This document shows positions 1 through 13,119 of a DNA stretch of 64,000 nt, in pieces. Origin of the DNA: Hydractinia symbiolongicarpus (taxonomy: Eukaryota; Cnidaria; Hydrozoa; Anthoathecata; Hydractiniidae); the NCBI RefSeq assembly GCF_029227915.1, contig NC_079886.1:14131001-14195000 (forward strand), written 5' to 3'. The first letter of the stretch is position 1; every line of letters starts with the position of its first letter. A program made the translations under genes and the position numbers. The notes under the pieces are model-generated. The model saw only the letters and a list, made by a program, of their open reading frames with translations, had not been told where the DNA came from and made no database searches.

Positions 1-3000
1 CGTGGTTCCATCTGCCTGCGCAAGATACCATTGGACTATTCCTTACATTCTCAATGTGCTACAACGTCCCAAGTCGTTTTCCTTAGTGCCGTCGCTTTAG
101 AACACTCTTAACTACGTGCATCGTCCTATAAAGGCTGTAATAAGGCTTTTTGCAGTCTAATAAAGGCCTCACACGTAAATCACGCGGTTTCAGCTGCCTG
201 CTCCGGTTACCATTGGACTGTTCCTTCCACTCTCGATGCACTACAACGTCCCAAGTCGTTTTCATTAGCGCCGCTGCCTTACAACACTCCTAACTACGTG
301 CACAGTCCTATAAAGGCCGTAATATGGCCTTTTGCAGTCTAATAAAAACCTCGCACGTAAAACACGCGGTTTTACCTGTCTGCGCAGGTTACCATTGCAC
401 TAGTCCTTCCAGTCTCGATGCACTACAACGTCCCAAGTCTTTTTCATTAGCACCGTTGCTTTACAACACTATTAACTGCGTGCACAGTCTTATAAAGACC
501 GTAACATACCCTTTTGCAGTCCATTAAAGGTCGCACACGTAAATCACGTGGTTTCACCTGCCTGCGCAGGTTACCATTGGACTTGTCGTTGCCTTTTGCA
601 GTCTAATAAAGGCCTCATACGTAATTAATGTGGTTCTATCTGCCTGTGCAGGTTACCATTGCACTGTTCTTTCCAGTCTCATGCTCTACCAAGTCCCGAG
701 TCGTTTTCATTAGCGCCGTTGCCTTACAACACTCTTAACTACGTGCACAGTCCAATAAAGGCTGTAATATGGCCTTTTGCAGTCTAATAAAGGCCTCATA
801 CGTAATTAATGTGGTTCCATATGCCTGTGCAGGTTACCATTGCACTGTTCTTTCCAGTCTCATGCGCTACCACGTCCCAAGTCGTTTTCATTAGCGCCGC
901 TGCCTTACAACACTCTTAACTACGTGCACAGCCCTATAAACGCTGTAATATGGCCTTTTGCAGTCTAGTAAAAGCCTCACACGTAAATCACGTGGTTCCA
1001 TCTGTCTGCGCAGGTTACCATTGGACTAGTTCTTCCAGTCTCAATGCAGCACAACGTCCCAAGTCGTTTCCATTACCGCTGCTGCCTTACAACACTCTTA
1101 ACTACGTGCACAGTCCTATAAGGGCTGTAATATGGCCTTTTGCAGTCTAATAAAGGCCTCGCACGTAAATCAGGCTGTTTCACCTGTCTGGGCAGGTTAC
1201 CATTGGACTAGTTCTTCCAGTCTCAATGCAGCACAACGTCCCAAGTCGTTTTCATTACCGCTGCTGCCTTACAACACTCTTAACTACGTGCACAGTCCTA
1301 TAAGGGCTGTATTATGGCCTTTTGCAGTCTAATAAAAGCCTCACACGTAAATCACGCTGTTTCACCTGTCTGCGCAGGTTACCATTGGACTAGTTCTTCC
1401 AGTCTCAATGTGCTACAGCGTTCCAAGTCGTTTTCAATACCGCCGTTGCTTTACAACACTGTTAACTGCGTGCACAGTCCTATAAAGGCTGTAATATGGC
1501 CTTTTGCAGTCTAATAAAGGCGTTGCACGTAAATTAAGTGGTTTCACCTGTCTGCGGAGGTTACCATTGGACTAGTCCTTCCAGTCTCAATGTGCTACCA
1601 CGTCCCAAGTCGTCTTTATTAGCGCCGTTGCTCTACAACACTATTAACTACGTGCACAGTCCTATAAAAGCTGTAATATTGCCTTTTGCAGTATAAAAAA
1701 GGCGTCACACATAAATCACGTGGTTTCACCTGTCTGCCCAGATTATCATTCGACTGTTCCTTCCAGTCTCGATGCACTTTAATGTTCCAAGTGGTTTTTC
1801 TTAGCGCCGTGGCCTTAGAACACTCTTAACTACGTGCACAGTCCTATAAAGACCGTAATATACCTTTTTGCAGTCAAATAAAGGCCTCACACGTAATTCA
1901 CGCGGTTTCAGCTGCCTGCGCAGGTTACGATTAGACTAGTCCTTCCAGTCTCAATGCACTACAACGTTCCAAATGGTTTTCCTTAGCGCTGTTGCCTTAG
2001 AACTCTCTTAACTACGTGCACAGTCCAATAAAAAGTGTAATGTAGCCTTTTGCAGTCTAATAAAGGCCTCACATGTAAATCACGTGGTTCCATCTGCCTG
2101 CGCAGTTTACCATTGCACTATTCCTTCCAATCTCAATGCGCTACAACGTTCCAAGTCGTTTTCATTAGCGCCGCTGCCTTACAACACTCTTAACTACGTG
2201 CACAGTCCTGTAAAGGCTGTAATATGGCCTTTTGCAGCCTAATAAAGGCTTCACACGTAAATCACGTGGTTCCATCTGCCTGCGCAGGTTACCATTGGCC
2301 TAGTCCTTCCAGTCTCAATGCCCTACAACATCCCAAGTCCTTTTCATTAGAGCCGTTGCCTTAGAACACTCTTAACTACGTGTGCACAGTCCAATAAAGG
2401 GTGTAATATAGCCTTTTGGAGTCTAATAAAAGCCTCACACGTAAATCACGCGGTTTCACCTGTCTGCGCAGGTTACCATTGGACTAGTTCTTCCAGTCTC
2501 AATGCAGCACAACGTCCCAAGTCGTTTTCATTACCGCTGCTGCCTTACAACACTCTTAACTACGTGCACAGTCCTATAAGGGCTGTGATATGGCCTTTTG
2601 CAGTCTAATAAAGGCCTCGCACGTAAATCACGCTGTTTCACCTGTCTGCGCAGGTCACCATTGGACTAGTCCTTCCAGTCTCAATGCGCTACAACGTCCC
2701 AAGTCGTTTTCATTAGCGCCATTGCATTAGAACACTCTTAACTACGTGCACAGTCCAATAAAAGCTGTAATATGGCCCTTTGCAGTCTAATAAAAGCCTC
2801 AACGTAAATCACGTGGTTCCATCTGCCTGCGCAGGTTACCATTGGACTATTCCTTACAGTCTCAATGTGCTACAGCGTTCCAAGTCGTTTTCAATACCGC
2901 CGTTGCTTTACAACACTGTTAACTGCGTGCACAGTCCTATAAAGGCTGTAATATGGCCTTTTGCAGTCTAATAAAGGCCTCACATGTAAATCACGTGGTT

Positions 3001-3497
3001 CCATCTGCCTGTGCAGGTTACCATTGGACTATTCCTTCCAGTCTCGATGCACTACAACGTCCCAAGTTGTTTTCAATAGAGCCGTTGCCTTACAACACTC
3101 TTAACTACGTTCACAGTCCTATAAAGGCTGTAATATGGCCCTTTGCGGTCTTATAAAAGCCTCACACGTAAATCACGTTGTTCCATCTGCCTGCGCAGGT
3201 TACTATTGGACTATTCCTTACAGTCTCAATGTGTTACAGCGTCCCAAGTTGTTTTCAATATCGCTGTTGCTTTACAACACTGTTAACTGCGTGCACAGTC
3301 CAATAAAGGCTGTAATATGGCCTTTTGCAGTCTAATAAAGGCCTCATACGTAATTAATGTGGTTCCCTCTGCCTGTGCAGGTTACCATTGCACTGTTCTT
3401 TCCAGTCTCATGCGCTACCACGTCCCAAGTCGTTTTCATTAGCGCTGTTGCCTTAGAACACTCTTAACTACGTTCACAGTCCTATAAAGGCTGTAAT
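1..3497 (+). repeat. Satellite monomers without clear tandem higher-order order
   Basis: About 19 monomers. Three adjacent units starting at 950, 1,132 and 1,314 are close relatives sharing GACTAGTTCTTCCAGTCTCAATG, with AGCACAACG in the first two, and look like a local amplification. Part of this stretch (about 1,530-2,240) is a near copy of 4,440-5,150, displaced by 2,913 bp or 16 monomers. It therefore shares ancestry with the 9- to 10-mer block to its right. No gene or non-satellite sequence is seen. Confidence 0.85.
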
Positions 3498-6400
3498 ATG
3501 GCCCTTTGCGGTCTTATAAAAGCCTCACACGTAAATCACATGCTTCCATCTGCTTGCGCAGGTTACCATTGGCCTAGTCCTTCCAGTCTCAATGCGCTAC
3601 AACGTCCCAAGTCCTTTTCATTAGAGCCGTTGCCTTAGAACACTCTTAACTACGTGTGCACAGTCCAATAAAGGGTGTAATATAGCCTTTTGGAGTCTAA
3701 TAAAAGCCTCACACGTAAATCACGCGGTTTCACCTGTCTGCGCAGGTTACCATTGGACTAGTTCTTCCAGTCTCAATGCAGCACAACGTCCCAAGTCGTT
3801 TTCATTACCGCTACTGCCATACAACACTCTTAACTACGTGCACAGTCCTATAAGGGCTGTAATATGGCCTTTTGCAGTCTAATAAAGGCCTCGCACGTAA
3901 ATCACGCTGTTTCACCTGTCTGCGCAGGTCACCATTGGACTAGTCCTTCCAGTCTCAATGCGCTACATAGTCCCAAGTCGTTTTCATTAGCGCCATTGCA
4001 TTAGAACACTCTTAACTACGTGCACAGTCCTATAAAAGCTGTAATATGGCCCTTTGCAGTCTAATAAAAGCCTCACACGTAAATCACGTGGTTCCATCTG
4101 CCTGCGCAGGTTACCATTGGACTATTCCTTCCAGTCTCGATGCACTACAACGTCCCAAGTTGTTTTCAATAGAGCCGTTGCCTTACAACACTCTTAACTA
4201 CGTTCACAGTCCTATAAAGGCTGTAATATGGCCTTTTGCAGTCTAATAAAGGCCTCATACGTAATTAATGTGGTTCCATCTGCCTGTGCAGGTTACCATT
4301 GCACTGTTCTTTCCAGTCTCATGCGCTACCACGTCCCAAGTCGTTTTCATTAGCGCTGTTGCCTTAGAACTCTCTTAACTACGTGCACAGTCCAATAAAA
4401 AGTGTAATGTAGCCTTTTGCAGTCTAATAAAGGCCTCACATGTAAATCACGTGGTTTCACCTGTCTGCGCAGGTTACCATTGGACTAGTCCTTCCAGTCT
4501 CAATGCGCTACCACGTCCCAAGTCGTCTTTATTAGCGCCGTTGCTCTACAACACTATTAACTACGTGCACAGTCCTATAAAAGCTGTAATATTGCCTTTT
4601 GCATTATAAAAAAGGCGTCACACGTAAATCACGTGGTTTCACCTGTATGCCCAGATTATCATTCGACTGTTCCTTCCAGTCTCGATGCACTTCAATGTTC
4701 CAAGTGGTTTTTCTTAGCGCCGTGGCCTTAGAACACTCTTAACTACGTGCACAGTCCTATAAAGACCGTAATATACCCTTTTGCAGTCCAATAAAGGCCT
4801 CACACGTAATTCACGCGGTTTCAGCTGCCCGCGCAGGTTACGATTAGACTAGTCTTTCCAGTCTCAATGCACTACAACGTTCCAAGTGGTTTTCCTTAGC
4901 GCTGTTGCCTTAGAACTCTCTTAACTACGTGCACAGTCCAATAAAAAGTGTAATGTAGCCTTTTGCAGTCTAATAAAGGCCTCACATGTAAATCACGTGG
5001 TTCCATCTGCCTGCGCAGTTTACCATTGCACTATTCCTTCCAGTCTCAATGCGCTACAACGTTCCAAGTCGTTTTCATTAGCGCCGCTGCCTTACAACAC
5101 TCTTAACTACGTGCACAGTCCTGTAAAGGCTTTAATATGGCCTTTTGCAGCCTAATAAAGGCTTCACACGTAAATCACGTGGTTCCATCTGCCTGCGCAG
5201 GTTACCATTGGACTATTCCTTCCAGTCTCGATGCACTACAACGTCCCAAGTTGTTTTCAATAGAGCCGTTGCCTTACAACACTCTTAACTACGTTCACAG
5301 TCCTATAAAGGCTGTAATATGGCCCTTTGCGGTCTTATAAAAGCCTCACACGTAAATCACATGCTTCCATCTGCTTGCGCAGGTTACCATTGGCCTAGTC
5401 TTTCCAGTCTCAATGCGCTACAACGTCCCAAGTCCTTTTCATTAGAGCCGTTGCCTTAGAACACTCTTAACTACGTGTGCACAGTCCAATAAAGGGTGTA
5501 ATATAGCCTTTTGGAGTCTAATAAAAGCCTCACACGTAAATCACGCGGTTTCACCTGTCTGCGCAGGTTACCATTGGACTAGTTCTTCCAGTCTCAATGC
5601 AGCACAACGTCCCAAGTCGTTTTCATTACCGCTACTGCCTTACAACACTCTTAACTACGTGCACAGTCCTATAAGGGCTGTAATATGGCCTTTTGCAGTC
5701 TAATAAAGGCCTCGCACGTAAATCACGCTGTTTCACCTGTCTGCGCAGGTTACCATTGGACTATTCCTTCCAGTCTCGATGCACTACAACGTCCCAAGTT
5801 GTTTTCAATAGAGCCGTTGCCTTACAACACTCTTAACTACGTTCACAGTCCTATAAAGGCTGTAATATGGCCTTTTGCAGTCTAATAAAGGCCTCATACG
5901 TAATTAATGTGGTTCCAACTGCCTGTGCAGGTTACCATTGCACTGTTCTTTCCAGTCTCATGCGCTACCACGTCCCAAGTCGTTTTCATTAGCGCTGTTG
6001 CCTTAGAACTCTCTTAACTACGTGCACAGTCCAATAAAAAGTGTAATGTAGCCTTTTGCAGTCTAATAAAGGCCTCACATGTAAATCACGTGGTTTCACC
6101 TGTCTGCGCAGGTTACCATTGGACTAGTCCTTCCAGTCTCAATGCGCTACCACGTCCCAAGTCGTCTTTATTAGCGCCGTTGCTCTACAACACTATTAAC
6201 TACGTGCACAGTCCTATAAAAGCTGTAATATTGCCTTTTGCATTATAAAAAAGGCGTCACACGTAAATCACGTGGTTTCACCTGTATGCCCAGATTATCA
6301 TTCGACTGTTCCTTCCAGTCTCGATGCACTTCAATGTTCCAAGTGGTTTTTCTTAGCGCCGTGGCCTTAGAACACTCTTAACTACGTGCACAGTCCTATA

Positions 6401-9400
6401 AAGACCGTAATATACCCTTTTGCAGTCCAATAAAGGCCTCACACGTAATTCACGCGGTTTCAGCTGCCCGCGCAGGTTACGATTAGACTAGTCTTTCCAG
6501 TCTCAATGCACTACAACGTTCCAAGTGGTTTTCCTTAGCGCTGTTGCCTTAGAACTCTCTTAACTACGTGCACAGTCCAATAAAAAGTGTAATGTAGCCT
6601 TTTGCAGTCTAATAAAGGCCTCACATGTAAATCACGTGGTTCCATCTGCCTGCGCAGTTTACCATTGCACTATTCCTTCCAGTCTCAATGCGCTACAACG
6701 TTCCAAGTCGTTTTCATTAGCGCCGCTGCCTTACAACACTCTTAACTACGTGCACAGTCCTGTAAAGGCTTTAATATGGCCTTTTGCAGCCTAATAAAGG
6801 CTTCACACGTAAATCACGTGGTTCCATCTGCCTGCGCAGGTTACCATTGGACTATTCCTTCCAGTCTCGATGCACTACAACGTCCCAAGTTGTTTTCAAT
6901 AGAGCCGTTGCCTTACAACACTCTTAACTACGTTCACAGTCCTATAAAGGCTGTAATATGGCCCTTTGCGGTCTTATAAAAGCCTCACACGTAAATCACA
7001 TGCTTCCATCTGCTTGCGCAGGTTACCATTGGCCTAGTCTTTCCAGTCTCAATGCGCTACAACGTCCCAAGTCCTTTTCATTAGAGCCGTTGCCTTAGAA
7101 CACTCTTAACTACGTGTGCACAGTCCAATAAAGGGTGTAATATAGCCTTTTGGAGTCTAATAAAAGCCTCACACGTAAATCACGCGGTTTCACCTGTCTG
7201 CGCAGGTTACCATTGGACTAGTTCTTCCAGTCTCAATGCAGCACAACGTCCCAAGTCGTTTTCATTACCGCTACTGCCTTACAACACTCTTAACTACGTG
7301 CACAGTCCTATAAGGGCTGTAATATGGCCTTTTGCAGTCTAATAAAGGCCTTGCACGTAAATCACGCTGTTTCACCTGTCTGCGCAGGTCACCATTGGAC
7401 TAGTCCTTCCAGTCTCAATGCGCTACATAGTCCCAAGTCGTTTTCATTAGCGCCATTGCATTAGAACACTCTTAACTACGTGCACAGTCCTATAAAAGCT
7501 GTAATATGGCCCTTTGCAGTCTAATAAAAGCCTCACACGTAAATCACGTTGTTCCATCTGCCTGCGCAGGTTACCATTGGACTATTCCTTCCAGTCTCAT
7601 GCGCTACCACGTCCCAAGTCGTTTTCATTAGCGCTGTTGCCTTAGAACTCTCTTAACTACGTGCACAGTCCAATAAAAAGTGTAATGTAGCCTTTTGCAG
7701 TCTAATAAAGGCCTCACATGTAAATCACGTGGTTTCACCTGTCTGCGCAGGTTACCATTGGACTAGTCCTTCCAGTCTCAATGCGCTACCACGTCCCAAG
7801 TCGTCTTTATTAGCGCCGTTGCTCTACAACACTATTAACTACGTGCACAGTCCTATAAAAGCTGTAATATTGCCTTTTGCATTATAAAAAAGGCGTCACA
7901 CGTAAATCACGTGGTTTCACCTGTATGCCCAGATTATCATTCGACTGTTCCTTCCAGTCTCGATGCACTTCAATGTTCCAAGTGGTTTTTCTTAGCGCCG
8001 TGGCCTTAGAACACTCTTAACTACGTGCACAGTCCTATAAAGACCGTAATATACCCTTTTGCAGTCCAATAAAGGCCTCACACGTAATTCACGCGGTTTC
8101 AGCTGCCCGCGCAGGTTACGATTAGACTAGTCTTTCCAGTCTCAATGCACTACAACGTTCCAAGTGGTTTTCCTTAGCGCTGTTGCCTTAGAACTCTCTT
8201 AACTACGTGCACAGTCCAATAAAAAGTGTAATGTAGCCTTTTGCAGTCTAATAAAGGCCTCACATGTAAATCACGTGGTTCCATCTGCCTGCGCAGTTTA
8301 CCATTGCACTATTCCTTCCAGTCTCAATGCGCTACAACGTTCCAAGTCGTTTTCATTAGCGCCGCTGCCTTACAACACTCTTAACTACGTGCACAGTCCT
8401 GTAAAGGCTTTAATATGGCCTTTTGCAGCCTAATAAAGGCTTCACACGTAAATCACGTGGTTCCATCTGCCTGCGCAGGTTACCATTGGACTATTCCTTC
8501 CAGTCTCGATGCACTACAACGTCCCAAGTTGTTTTCAATAGAGCCGTTGCCTTACAACACTCTTAACTACCTTCACAGTCCTATAAAGGCTGTAATATGG
8601 CCCTTTGCGGTCTTATAAAAGCCTCACACGTAAATCACATGCTTCCATCTGCTTGCGCAGGTTACCATTGGCCTAGTCCTTCCAGTCTCAATGCGCTACA
8701 ACGTCCCAAGTCCTTTTCATTAGAGCCGTTGCCTTAGAACACTCTTAACTACGTGTGCACAGTCCAATAAAGGGTGTAATATAGCCTTTTGGAGTCTAAT
8801 AAAAGCCTCACACGTAAATCACGCGGTTTCACCTGTCTGCGCAGGTTACCATTGGACTAGTTCTTCCAGTCTCAATGCAGCACAACGTCCCAAGTCGTTT
8901 TCATTACCGCTACTGCCTTACAACACTCTTAACTACGTGCACAGTCCTATAAAGGCTGTAGTATGGCTTTTTGCAGTCTAATAAAGGCCTCGCACGTAAA
9001 TCACGCTGTTTCACCTGTCTGCGCAGGCCACCATTGGACTAGTCCTTCCAGTCTCAATGCGCTACATAGTCCCAAGTCGTTTTCATTAGCGCCATTGCAT
9101 TAGAACACTCTTAACTACGTGCACAGTCCTATAAAAGCTGTAATATGGCCCTTTGCAGTCTAATAAAAGCCTCACACGTAAATCACGTGGTTCCATCTGC
9201 CTGCGCAGGTTACCATTGGACTATTCCTTCCAGTCTCGATGCACTACAACGTCCCAAGTTGTTTTCAATAGAGCCGTTGCCTTACAACACTCTTAACTAC
9301 GTTCACAGTCCTATAAAGGCTGTAATATGGCCCTTTGCGGTCTTATAAAAGCCTCACACGTAAATCACGTTGTTCCATCTGCCTGCGCAGGTTACTATTG

Positions 9401-10200
9401 GACTATTCCTTACAGTCTAAATGTGTTACAGCGTCCCAAGTTGTTTTCAATATCGCCGTTGCTTTACAACACTGTAAACTGCGTGCACAGTCCAATAAAG
9501 GCTGTAATATGGCCTTTTGCAGTCTAATAAAGGCCTCATACGTAATTAATGTGGTTCCATCTGCCTGTGCAGGTTACCATTGCACTGTTCTTTCCAGTCT
9601 CATGCGCTACCACGTCCCAAGTCGTTTTCATTAGCGCTGTTGCCTTAGAACTCTCTTAACTACGTGCACAGTCCAATAAAAAGTATAATGTAGCCTTTTG
9701 CAGTCTAATAAAGGCCTCACATGTAAATCACGCGGTTTCACCTGTCTGCGCAGGTTACCATTGGACTAGTCCTTCCAGTCTCAATGCGCTACCACGTCCC
9801 AAGTCGTCTTTATTAGCGCCGTTGCTCTACAACACTATTAACTACGTGCACAGTCCTATAAAAGCTGTAATATTGCCTTTTGCAGTATAAAAAAGGCGTC
9901 ACACGTAAATCACGTGGTTTCACCTGTCTGCCCAGATTATCATTCGACTGTTCCTTCCAGTCTCGATGCACTTCAATGTTCCAAGTGGTTTTTCTTAGCG
10001 CCGTGGCCTTAGAACACTCTTAACTACGTGCACAGTCCTATAAAGACCGTAATATACCCTTTTGCAGTCCAATAAAGGCCTCACACGTAATTCACGCGGT
10101 TTCAGCTGCCCGCGCAGGTTACGATTAGACTAGTCCTTCCAGTCTCAATGCACTACAACGTTCCAAGTGGTTTTCCTTAGCGCTGTTGCCTTAAAACTCT
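3498..10200 (+). repeat. Higher-order repeat block, 9- to 10-monomer unit
   Basis: Using the distinctive monomer with GCGGTCTTATAAAAGCC followed by AATCACATGCTTCC as a marker, copies begin at 3,498, 5,319, 6,958 and 8,597. This gives periods of 1,821, 1,639 and 1,639 bp (10, 9 and 9 monomers). The fourth copy follows the ancestral order to about 9,690 and then drifts. A second marker, CCTGTATGCCCAGATTATC, occurs once per unit near 4,650, 6,290 and 7,925. Copies 2 and 3 each lack one monomer of copy 1, but at different places. The block is pure satellite. Confidence 0.85.
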
Positions 10201-10264
10201 CTTAACTACGTGCACAGTCAAATAAAGGCTGTAATATGGCCTTTTGCAGTCTAATAAAGGCCTC

Positions 10265-10290
10265 ATACGTAGTTAATGTGGTTACCATTG
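10265..10290 (+). repeat. 19-bp microhomology deletion monomer
   Basis: The monomer reads GTAGTTAATGTGGTTACCATTGG where full-length relatives have 19 more bases between two GGTT copies (compare 9,541-9,580). This shortens the unit to about 163 bp and removes the CCTGTGCAGG palindrome. The same lesion recurs near 18,073 and 24,773, marking shared descent of those segments. Confidence 0.85.
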
Positions 10291-10754
10291 GACTAGTCCT
10301 TCCAGTCTCAATGCGCTACCACGTCCCAAGTCGTCTTTATTAGCGCCGTTGCTCTACAACACTATTAACTACGTGCACAGTCCTATAAAAGCTGTAATAT
10401 TGCCTTTTGCAGTATAAAAAAGGCGTCACACGTAAATCACGTGGTTTCACCTGTCTGCCCAGATTATCATTCGACTGTTCCTTCCAGTCTCGATGCACTT
10501 CAATGTTCCAAGTGGTTTTTCTTAGCGCCGTGGCCTTAGAACACTCTTAACTACGTGCACAGTCCTATAAAGACCGTAATATACCCTTTTGCAGTCCAAT
10601 AAAGGCCTCACACGTAATTCACGCGGTTTCAGCTGCCCGCGCAGGTTACGATTAGACTAGTCCTTCCAGTCTCAATGCACTACAACGTTCCAAGTGGTTT
10701 TCCTTAGCGCTGTTGCCTTAAAACTCTCTTAACTACGTGCACAGTCAAATAAAG

Positions 10755-13119
10755 GCTGTAATATGGCCTTTTGCAGCCTAATAAAGGCTTCACACGTAAA
10801 TCACGTGGTTTCATCTGCTTGCGCAGGTTACCATTGGACTATTCCTTTAATTCTCGATGCACTACAACGTCCCAAGTTGTTTTCAATAGAGCCGTTGCCT
10901 TACAACACTCTTAACTACGTGCACAGTCCTATAATGGCTGTAATATGGCTTTTTGCAGTCTAATAAAGGCCTCGCACGTAAATCACGCTGTTTCACCTGT
11001 CTGCGCAGGCCACCATTGGACTAGTCCTTCCAGTCTCAATGCGCTACAACGTCCCAAGTCGTTTTCATTGGCGCCGTTGCCTTAGAATACACTTAACTAC
11101 GTGCACAGTCCTATAAAGGCTGTAATATGGCCTTTTGCAGTCTAATAAAAGCCTCACACGTAAATCACGTGGTTCCATCTGCCTGCACAGGTTACCATTG
11201 CACTATTCCTTCAAGTCTCAATGCGCTACAACGTCCCAAGTCGTTTTCATTAGCGCCGTTGCCTTACAACACTCTTAACTACGTGTGCAGTCCTATAAAG
11301 GCTGTAATATGGCCTTTTGCAGTCTAAAAAAAGCCTCACACGTAAATCACGCGGTTTCACCTGTCTGCGCAGGTTACCATTGGACTAGTCCTTCCAGTCT
11401 CGATGCACTACAACGTCCCAAGTTGTTTTCATTAGCGCCATTGCATTAGAACAATCTTAACTACGTGCAAAGTCCTATAAAGGCTGTAATATGGCCTTTT
11501 GCAGCCTAGTAAAAGCCTCACACGTAAATCACGTGGTTCCATCTGCCTGCGCAAGTTACCATTGGACTATTCCCTACAGTCTCAATGTGCTACAACGTCC
11601 CAAGTCGTCTTCATTAGCGCCGTTGCTTTACAACACTGTTAACTACGTTCACCGTCCTATGAAGGCTGTAATATTGCCTTTTGCAGTCTCATAAAGGCCT
11701 CACACGTAAATCACGCGGTTTCAGCTGCCTGCACCGGTTACCATTGGACTTGTCGTTCCAGTCTCAATGTGCTACAGCGTCCCAAGTCGTTTTCAATACC
11801 GCCGTTGCTTTACAACACTGTTAACTGCGTGCACAGTCCTATAAAGGCTGTAATATGGCCTTTTGCAGCCTAATAAAGGTTTCACACGTAAATCACGTGG
11901 TTCCATCTACCTGCGCAGGTTACCATTGGACTATTCCTTCCAGTCTCGATGCACTACAACGTCCCAAGTTGTTTTCATTAGAGCCGTTGCCTTAGAACAC
12001 TCTTAACTACGTGCACAGTCCTATAAAGGCTGTAATATGGCCCTTTGCGGTCTTATAAAAGCCTCACACGTAAATCACGTTGTTCCATCTGCCTGCGCAG
12101 GTTACTATTGGGCTATTCCTTTCAGTCTCAATGTGCTACAGCGTCCCAAGTCGTTTTCAAAGTCGCCGTTGGTTTACAACACTGTTAACTGCGTGCACAG
12201 TCCAATAAAGGCTGTAATATGGCCTTTTGCAGTCTAATAAAGGCCTCATACGTAATTAATGTGGTTCCATCTGCCTGTGCAGGTTACCATTGCACTGTTC
12301 TTTCCAGTCTCATGCGCTACAACGTCCCAAGTCGTATTCATTGGCGCTGTTGCCTTAGAACTCTCTTAACTACGTGCACAGTCCAATAAAAGGTTTAATG
12401 TAGCCTTTTGCAGTCTAATAAAGGCCTCACACGTAAATCACGTGGTTCCATCTGCCTGTGCACGTTACCATTGCACTATTCCTTCCAGTCTCAATGCGCT
12501 ACAACGTCCCAAGTCGTTTTCATTAGGGCGGTTGCCTTACAACACTCTTAACTACGTGCACAGTCCTATAAAGGCTGTAGTATTGCCTTTTGCAGCATAA
12601 AAAAGGCGTCACACGTAAATCACGTGGTTTTACCTGTCTGCCCAGATTATCATTGGACTGTTCCTTCCAGTCTCGATGCACTTCAATGTTCCAAGTTGTT
12701 TTCCTTAGCGCCGTGGCCTTAGAACACTCTTAACTACGTGCACAGTCCTATAAAGACCGTAATATACCCTTTTGCAGTCCAATAAAGGCCGCACACGTAA
12801 TTCACGCGGTTTCAGCTGCCCGCGCAGGTCACCATTATACTAGTCCTTCCAGTCTCAATGCACTACAACGTTCCAAGTGGTTTTCCTTAGCGCTGTTGCC
12901 TTAGAACTCTCTTAACTACGTGCACAGTCCAATAAAAGGTGTAATGTAGCCTTTTGCAGTCAAATAAAGGCGTCACACGTAAATCACGTGGTTCCATCTG
13001 CCTGTGCACGTTACCATTGCAGTATTCCTTCCAGTCCTAATGCGCTACAATGTCCCAAGTTGTTTTCATTAGCGCCGCTGCCTTACAACACTCTTAACTA
13101 CGTGCACAGTCCTATAAAG
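10755..13119 (+). repeat. 2,365-bp higher-order unit, copy 1
   Basis: Thirteen monomers repeated immediately downstream at an offset of exactly 2,365 bp. Matched landmarks are 10,763/13,128, 11,127/13,492, 11,491/13,856 and 12,037/14,402. By eye the copies are almost identical; one visible difference is T at 10,935 against G at 13,300. Upstream of about 10,753 the correspondence fails, which fixes the left edge. Part of this unit (about 11,860-13,110) also resembles 18,740-19,990 in the 6.7-kb unit. Confidence 0.9.
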
